64,000 nucleotides of DNA from Alteromonas sp. ASW11-130 (GTDB lineage Bacteria; Pseudomonadota; Gammaproteobacteria; Enterobacterales; Alteromonadaceae), in assembly GCF_026183735.1 (NCBI RefSeq), contig NZ_JAPFRE010000018.1, positions 60,297-124,296 of the forward strand, in the 5' to 3' direction. This document shows positions 58,565-64,000 of the stretch, piece by piece (position 1 is the stretch's first letter; each line of letters opens with the position of its first letter). A model generated the notes under the pieces. It saw only the letters and a program-made list of their open reading frames with translations, was not told where the DNA came from and searched no databases. The translations under genes were made by a program, and so were the position numbers.

Positions 58565-59800
58565 ATGAAAATTCTGCACACCTCAGACTGGCATTTAGGA
58601 CAAAGTTTTTTTACCAAAAGTCGTAAAGACGAACATCAGGCCTTTATTACCTGGTTACTAGAGTTAGTTTCAACGGAACAAATTGACGCAATTATCATTG
58701 CAGGTGACGTGTTTGACACTGGCTCACCACCTAGTTATGCCAGAGAACTGTACAACCAGTTCGTAGTGGATTTGCAAAAGCTCAATTGTTTTTTGGTCGT
58801 ATTAGGAGGCAACCACGATTCAGTATCGACCTTGAATGAATCCAGGCAAATTCTTGCTTGTCTGAATACTGTAGTCGTAGCAAGCACCGGCATAGATTCA
58901 GATAAGCAGATATTCTCCCTACCTAATCAAAATGGTGACATCGGCGCAATACTATGTGCGGTCCCGTTCATTCGCCCCAGAGATGTGCTACAAAGCCAAG
59001 CGGGCGAAACCGGACTGCAAAAGCGCCAGGCTTTAGGTGAAGCGATTGCGTGCCATTATCAACAACTATTTTACTTGGCGAAAATACGTAAGAAAGAACT
59101 AGGAATCGATGTGCCTATTATTGCAACCGGTCATCTTACTGCACTGGGAGTAAGTCAGTCTGACAGTGTCAGAGATATTTATATAGGTACCCTTGATGGG
59201 TTTGCAGCGGACGGGTTTCCTCCGGCAGATTACATAGCATTGGGACACATTCATAAGCCACAGATTGTAGCGAAGTCAGAACATATTCGTTATAGCGGTT
59301 CACCCATTCCATTAAGTTTTGACGAGCTTGGTACGCAAAAGCAAGTGATACTTGTACAGTTTGAGGGGGCTCAACTTGAATCCCTGATACCAATAGCTAT
59401 TCCTAATTTTCAGCCAATGGCAGTGTTAAAAGGTGACCTGGCGAAAATAGAGCAGGATTTAGAGCAATATCGCGGCATAGAGAACGACAAAACCGTATGG
59501 TTATGTGTGGAAGTGGACACGCAGGATTATTTGTCAGATCTTCAACAACGAGTGCAGACTTTAGCTGAAGGAATAAATGTTGAAATTCTACAGTTACGGC
59601 GTACCCGCAACCAACGGCGTCAGCTGCTTAGTCAGCAACAAGCCGAAACGCTTTCTGAACTCAGTCCGCAGGAGGTATTTGAGAAGCGTTTGGAAATGGA
59701 AGACTTCGTGACAGAGGATGACCGTGAACGGCGTAAACGAATTTGTGGGTCTTTTCAGCAAATCCTGTCGGAAGTAAAGCATCTTGGAGCGGATGAGTGA
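58565..59800 (+). CDS. sbcD: Exonuclease subunit SbcD
   Basis: A 411-residue Mre11-type nuclease. Metal-binding phosphoesterase motifs are present: TSDWHLGQ near residue 7, AGDVFDTGSP, LGGNHDSVST, IIATGHLTA and ALGHIHKPQ. With SbcC it cleaves DNA hairpins and palindromes and processes double-strand ends. The C-terminal part (about 280-411) forms the capping/SbcC-binding region. Its stop overlaps the sbcC GTG start by 4 bp, giving balanced expression of both subunits. Confidence 0.96.
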   Translation: MKILHTSDWHLGQSFFTKSRKDEHQAFITWLLELVSTEQIDAIIIAGDVFDTGSPPSYARELYNQFVVDLQKLNCFLVVLGGNHDSVSTLNESRQILACLNTVVVASTGIDSDKQIFSLPNQNGDIGAILCAVPFIRPRDVLQSQAGETGLQKRQALGEAIACHYQQLFYLAKIRKKELGIDVPIIATGHLTALGVSQSDSVRDIYIGTLDGFAADGFPPADYIALGHIHKPQIVAKSEHIRYSGSPIPLSFDELGTQKQVILVQFEGAQLESLIPIAIPNFQPMAVLKGDLAKIEQDLEQYRGIENDKTVWLCVEVDTQDYLSDLQQRVQTLAEGINVEILQLRRTRNQRRQLLSQQQAETLSELSPQEVFEKRLEMEDFVTEDDRERRKRICGSFQQILSEVKHLGADE

Positions 59801-62800
59801 AAATACTGTCATTACGCTTTAAAAACTTAAATTCGTTAAAGGGCGAGTGGAAAATTGATTTCACGCGGTCACCTTTTTCAGAAAATGGATTATTTGCAAT
59901 AACAGGTCCAACTGGAGCGGGCAAAACAACGCTGTTGGATGCGATATGTTTAGCGTTATATCACCAAACCCCGCGGTTGGGTGCAATCTCCATGTCTTCA
60001 AACGAGATTATGAGCCGGGGTACGGCTGAATGTCTCTCAGAAGTCGAGTTTGAAGTAAAGGGAAAAGCGTATCGAGCATTCTGGAGTATGCGCCGAGCCA
60101 GAGGGAAGCCCGAAGGCAACCTTCAACAAGCCGATACCGAATTGGCAGAAGTTGCTTCAGGTAAAGTATTAGCCACTCAGATAAGACAAAAAAGTGAAGC
60201 GGTAGAAAAGCTTACCGGTTTGGATTTTAGCCGTTTCACCAAATCGATGATGCTTTCTCAGGGGGATTTCGCAGCATTTTTAAATGCGAATGAGGGCGAT
60301 AGAGCAGAGTTACTAGAAGAGCTCACCGGAACCGAAATCTATGGTCAAATCTCAAAACGGGTTCATGAGCATCTCACAGATGTGAAACAGTCGCTACGTG
60401 AGTTAAAAGCAAAAGCCGAAAGCTTTCAGCTGTTAACAACAGAACAAAAAAAACAGTTATTAGAAGAGCAAGACCAGCTTATTGCCAATCAGAGCTCGCT
60501 GGATGAACAGCTAATACAATCGCAAGCGCACCTGAATTGGTGGGAACAGATCATAGCGGCTCAGCGAAAGCATGGGCAGGCTCAGCTGCGTAAAGAAAGC
60601 GCTAATAAAGCATTTGATAACGCGCATAGCGAACTCGATAAATTAGCGAGAAGCGAACCCGCTGAACGGTTGCGCATGTCGTGGAAATTGCGCAACGACT
60701 CTCGTCATGATCTAGAGAAACTTGAAGCTCAGATAAAAGATAAATTACAGGCAAAAGCGCTAAAAGAGAAACAGCTCACGGAAGCTTCAGATTTATTGCG
60801 CAAATGTGATGTAGAGCTTCAAGCGGCGAAAAACACTTTGCAGGCGCAAGAACAGCTAATTAATGAAAAAATCATCCCGTTAGACACGAAAATCACGTCA
60901 CTGAAAGAGAAGCACGCAGAAAAGCATGAGGAAGTCGAACGCGTGCACTCCCAGTTACAAGAGCGGGAACAGCAACTTACACGTTTTAACGAATCGTTAG
61001 AAAGCTTATATCAGAAAAAAACGGTAACAATAGCTTACCTGGAAAGTAATAGGCTTCATGCCTCATTAGCAGAGCATCTTAATAGCTGGGCAGTACAACT
61101 TCAGCAGAACGATAAAGATAACCAAACACTTGGGCTATTAAATAATGACATAGCAACATACTGTAATGAGGTAAAAGCAAATACGGCTAGAAGAGCAGTA
61201 TTACAAGAGCAGCATGAAGTATTGCGTAACAAAGTGATGTTTCATCAGGAAAGTTATGATGCCAAACAACAACAATGGCAGCAATTAGCGGTAAATAACG
61301 AAGATGAGCTGACGCATAAACAAAGTGCGATTACTCAACAATGGCCTGCTTATCACAACGCTAAATCGCTACAGCAGAACTATTTGCAACTGGTAGAAGA
61401 ACAGGCAAATAGTTCATCTGCATCTGAAACAATAAAAGTAAAAATAACGTCATTAAATCAATCCAGAACAAAGATTGTAGAAAAATTTCGACAACAGAAA
61501 CAACAGCTAAACGACTTAAATGCATTAATTACACAAGAAGAACAATTAGCGGGCTTTCGCCAGAATCTGCAACGTGGAGAGGAATGTCCACTTTGCGGGG
61601 CGACCGACCACCCTAAGTTAGAAGGTGGTGTTGTGGATATTCCAAATACTGTTCGACGGCGAAATGAGGCTGAAGAACAATGTAAGCAAATTGAAGAAGA
61701 AGGTAAGCGAATTCGTGCCGAATTGGATGCCTGCACCCGATATCAAGAGGAACTGCAGACTAAGGAAAATTCCCTTAGTCAGAAGCTTCTGGGTGTCAGT
61801 GAAGCATGGCGAGAAGCAACACTTACTCTACCGTTCGACCTTGAAATTACAGATACCGCAGCGTTAGCAACCGTGGAAGTAAAATTAACAGAACAGTCGC
61901 AGGATATAGAGCGGCAGCTTAAAGTTCTGCGAGAATCTATAAAGGATCGTCAATCCGCCAAGGATGAGTTGGACCGTGCCCACCGTGAACTAGAAAAAAT
62001 AGATAGCGAAATCAAGGTGCTTAGGCAAAAGGAACAAAACACAGAATTTGCCTTAGAAAAAGCCAAAGTGCAACGCTCCCAGTTATTACAGAGTATAGAA
62101 GCCAATAAAAATACAGTACTTTCTCAAATCCGCGAAGTTGGATTCGAAATAGAAGACAAAAATTTAGCCTCTTGGCTGGAGGGTAAACGTAGTGAGGCAG
62201 TCAAGTTCAAAGAACAAACTGAATATGCGCAGAAGTTACAACAGGATATCTCAGTTAATCAAGCGGAACAGCGAACGATGCTACAACACGTTCAACTGCT
62301 TACCGAGCAACACCAACAAACTAAACAAAGTTTAGACATGCTTAATCAACAAATTGATAACTTAACCCAGCAACGGGTGGCACTATTTGGAGAAGCGTCG
62401 GTAGCGGCATCGAGACAACATTTAAATGAACGATTCGCCAGCGCCGAAAATAGCTGGGAGCAGCAATACCAATCACATAAGCAGATAGAGAAAGCGCATG
62501 CTGATTTAGCCTCGACCCTTAATGCATTGCAAAGTCAGTATACTGAATACGAGAAAAAAGCGAATGGTCACCAACAAGATTGGCAAACACTTTTTGAAGA
62601 AAGTCCTTTCACTTTAGAGTCTGAATTTGAGCACGCTTTAATTTCTGAAGAAGAGCGAAATAGACTTACTACCTTAAAAAAAGCGTTAGAAGTCGAGTTA
62701 CAAAAAGCCACCACTTTACTTGATGAAGCTTGTGAACAATTAGCTTCGTTACAAAAAATTGACACCGCCAAACTATGGGAGCAAACACCGAAAGAGCAGG

Positions 62801-63462
62801 TCTTAGAAACATTACAAAAAATACAACAGGAAAAAGAAGTCTTGCTTAGCCAAAAAGGGCAAATAGCGCAGCAGCTGCAGAATGATAGCAAGGAAGGTGA
62901 GCGCCTCAGGGAGTTAAGTCAACAAATTGCTGTTCAGCAAATCAAGTATGATGACTTAACGTACTTACATTCTTTAATCGGTTCCGCTAACGGTGATAAG
63001 TTTAGAAAGTTTGCCCAGGGACTGACACTTGATAACTTAGTGTATTTAGCAAATAAACAATTGGATCGTCTGCATGGTCGCTACCTGCTTAAACGTCGTG
63101 ATGAAGAAGGCTTGGCCTTAAGTGTTTTAGATACATGGCAAGGCGACGTGGAGCGGGACACCAAAACCTTATCTGGCGGTGAAAGCTTTTTAGTGAGTTT
63201 AGCTTTAGCACTTGCTTTGTCTGATCTGGTAAGTCACAAAACCAGCATAGACTCGTTGTTCCTTGACGAAGGTTTTGGCACGTTGGATGCAGAGACCCTA
63301 GATATCGCCCTTGATGCACTGGATAACTTGAACGCTTCTGGCAAAATGATTGGTGTAATCAGCCACATTGAAGCCATGAAGGAGCGTATCACTACGCAAA
63401 TAAAAGTATCTAAAAGTAGTGGGGTAGGGGTGAGCAGGCTGGATACTGAATTTAGGGTGTAA
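59797..63462 (+). CDS. sbcC: Exonuclease subunit SbcC
   Basis: A 1221-residue Rad50-type SMC-like ATPase starting GTG. Walker A GPTGAGKTTLLDAI lies near residue 34 and the Q-loop/QGDFAAFL segment near 151. Two very long coiled coils (about 180-580 and 610-1010) flank the zinc hook CPLC (597-600). The ABC signature LSGGESFLVSLALAL and Walker B SLFLDEGFGTLDAE complete the C-terminal half. It powers SbcD-mediated cutting of hairpins. Length is at the upper end for the family. No clear terminator follows. Confidence 0.96.
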   Translation: MKILSLRFKNLNSLKGEWKIDFTRSPFSENGLFAITGPTGAGKTTLLDAICLALYHQTPRLGAISMSSNEIMSRGTAECLSEVEFEVKGKAYRAFWSMRRARGKPEGNLQQADTELAEVASGKVLATQIRQKSEAVEKLTGLDFSRFTKSMMLSQGDFAAFLNANEGDRAELLEELTGTEIYGQISKRVHEHLTDVKQSLRELKAKAESFQLLTTEQKKQLLEEQDQLIANQSSLDEQLIQSQAHLNWWEQIIAAQRKHGQAQLRKESANKAFDNAHSELDKLARSEPAERLRMSWKLRNDSRHDLEKLEAQIKDKLQAKALKEKQLTEASDLLRKCDVELQAAKNTLQAQEQLINEKIIPLDTKITSLKEKHAEKHEEVERVHSQLQEREQQLTRFNESLESLYQKKTVTIAYLESNRLHASLAEHLNSWAVQLQQNDKDNQTLGLLNNDIATYCNEVKANTARRAVLQEQHEVLRNKVMFHQESYDAKQQQWQQLAVNNEDELTHKQSAITQQWPAYHNAKSLQQNYLQLVEEQANSSSASETIKVKITSLNQSRTKIVEKFRQQKQQLNDLNALITQEEQLAGFRQNLQRGEECPLCGATDHPKLEGGVVDIPNTVRRRNEAEEQCKQIEEEGKRIRAELDACTRYQEELQTKENSLSQKLLGVSEAWREATLTLPFDLEITDTAALATVEVKLTEQSQDIERQLKVLRESIKDRQSAKDELDRAHRELEKIDSEIKVLRQKEQNTEFALEKAKVQRSQLLQSIEANKNTVLSQIREVGFEIEDKNLASWLEGKRSEAVKFKEQTEYAQKLQQDISVNQAEQRTMLQHVQLLTEQHQQTKQSLDMLNQQIDNLTQQRVALFGEASVAASRQHLNERFASAENSWEQQYQSHKQIEKAHADLASTLNALQSQYTEYEKKANGHQQDWQTLFEESPFTLESEFEHALISEEERNRLTTLKKALEVELQKATTLLDEACEQLASLQKIDTAKLWEQTPKEQVLETLQKIQQEKEVLLSQKGQIAQQLQNDSKEGERLRELSQQIAVQQIKYDDLTYLHSLIGSANGDKFRKFAQGLTLDNLVYLANKQLDRLHGRYLLKRRDEEGLALSVLDTWQGDVERDTKTLSGGESFLVSLALALALSDLVSHKTSIDSLFLDEGFGTLDAETLDIALDALDNLNASGKMIGVISHIEAMKERITTQIKVSKSSGVGVSRLDTEFRV

Positions 63463-63775
63463 CGAGCGGGGAGTGGCACACACAAATGGCCACCTAACAT
63501 TTGGTGTTATGCTTCAAGCACAGCAAGATTAGCCGACAAAATGAGCTAAAAGAATAAAGGCAGACTCAGCACAAAATTTCGGTATGAAATAGCGCAGTTC
63601 GTTGTTGCTCAAGAATTTACCCGAAAAAGAAGGATTAGAAGCAATAAATTGGGTTAACACATTCATTTGTAGTAGCTCATATCTGATCTGACATTTCTAT
63701 ATTCAGGTTGAGACATTATCTGATAGGCAGGTATAGACAAGGAGCGGTCGTAACAGGTGCATCTACGCAGAGTCG

Positions 63776-63801
63776 TCATCGTGACGGAGGTCACGACCTC
63801 C
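63776..63801. repeat. Palindromic repeat, copy 2 (matches 27211)
   Basis: TCGTGAC-GGAG-GTCACGA (7-bp stem, tetraloop) overlaps GGAGGTC-AC-GACCTCC (7-bp dyad), giving two mutually exclusive foldings. It shares CATCGTGA, the stem layout and the trailing CTCC with 27211-27236, with stem changes that keep pairing. Confidence 0.7.
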
Positions 63802-63928
63802 TTAACTGTTATCGTAAGTTCTAAAAGAGAATTACTAGGAACATGCAATGCTAGAGCTCACCGCTATCGCGGAGAGGGTTATGATGTTTCAAGATACGAT
63901 CTAATGACGGAGGTTGCAGCGTTCGCCG

Positions 63929-63998
63929 ATGTATGGACTCCCTCCCCATGGGGGAGTAACGTAATAAGTGCCTAAACTTTTACTAAGAGTCCATACAT
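63929..63998. repeat. Nested inverted repeat at window end
   Basis: Perfect 12-bp arms ATGTATGGACTC (63929-63940) and GAGTCCATACAT (63987-63998) enclose 46 bp that contain the inner palindrome CTCCCC-ATG-GGGGAG (63942-63956). MITE-like or a cruciform/terminator structure; it may extend past the window. Confidence 0.7.
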
Positions 63999-64000
63999 TA

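Larger units (their letters stand above)
63463..64000. other. Terminal gap with palindromes, no gene seen
   Basis: 538 bp to the window end. Short frames (such as 63757-63975) run through palindromes and are not believable genes. The region contains two structured repeats listed separately. Confidence 0.6.

Noticed and set aside
63757..63975. 72-codon frame near the window end
   Set aside because: It runs through two palindromic repeats and has no family features.

Overview
The window looks like chromosome of a marine gammaproteobacterium of the Alteromonadaceae (Alteromonas / Glaciecola / Paraglaciecola type). This rests on moderate GC, the conserved block tig-clpP-clpX-lon-hupB-ppiD, xseA-guaB-guaA, a Pro-Arg-His-Leu-Pro tRNA operon, a membrane-anchored CadC-type regulator with a propeller sensor, a GlyGly-CTERM protein, and a GGGGTCGGA palindromic repeat familiar from Alteromonas/Shewanella-like genomes. 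No phage, plasmid, insertion-sequence transposase or CRISPR array is visible.

Layout. 0-6 kb: an exported methyltransferase, a CAT-fold acetyltransferase beside an S41-like protein that has lost its nucleophile, a decayed chemotaxis receptor, and a glycosidase-like lipoprotein. 6.4-12 kb: a LysR regulator diverging from a tight five-gene operon (acyl-CoA dehydrogenase, SDR, APH-type kinase, histidine-phosphatase-like protein, SDR). It resembles the kinase/dehydrogenase pair that handles 4-hydroxyacyl-CoA in levulinate catabolism. 12-17.7 kb: two GNAT enzymes and an RND efflux pair. 17.9-27 kb: a cytochrome c oxidase locus (HemJ/CopD-like, DUF2231, subunit II, fused subunits I+III, small membrane protein, CtaG). 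Between its last two genes lies a divergent pair: a GlyGly-CTERM FG-GAP protein and a CadC/propeller regulator. 27-27.5 kb: tandem and palindromic repeats.

27.5-33.3 kb: a lipoprotein of unknown function, xseA, guaB and guaA. 33.3-36.8 kb: a sparse, AT-rich accessory stretch with an unknown exported protein and a sulfotransferase. 36.9-40.3 kb, minus strand: trmO, proS and an MBL hydrolase. 40.6-45.1 kb: a Gld-type ABC export system (GldA-, GldF- and GldG-like plus DUF4340). 45.7-47.1 kb: folD-DUF1415. 47.3-47.9 kb: five tRNAs behind one strong promoter, followed by a hairpin-rich gap that may encode a structured RNA. 48.5-57.7 kb: the protein-folding and proteolysis block, with a clear heat-shock (sigma-32) promoter before lon. 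58.1-63.5 kb: a small membrane protein and sbcDC. The last 0.5 kb holds only palindromic repeats, one of which matches a repeat 36 kb upstream.

Most of the window is core genome. The least explained parts are the LysR operon, the FG-GAP/CadC pair inside the oxidase locus, the 33-37 kb accessory stretch, the structured gap before tig, and the dispersed palindromes.
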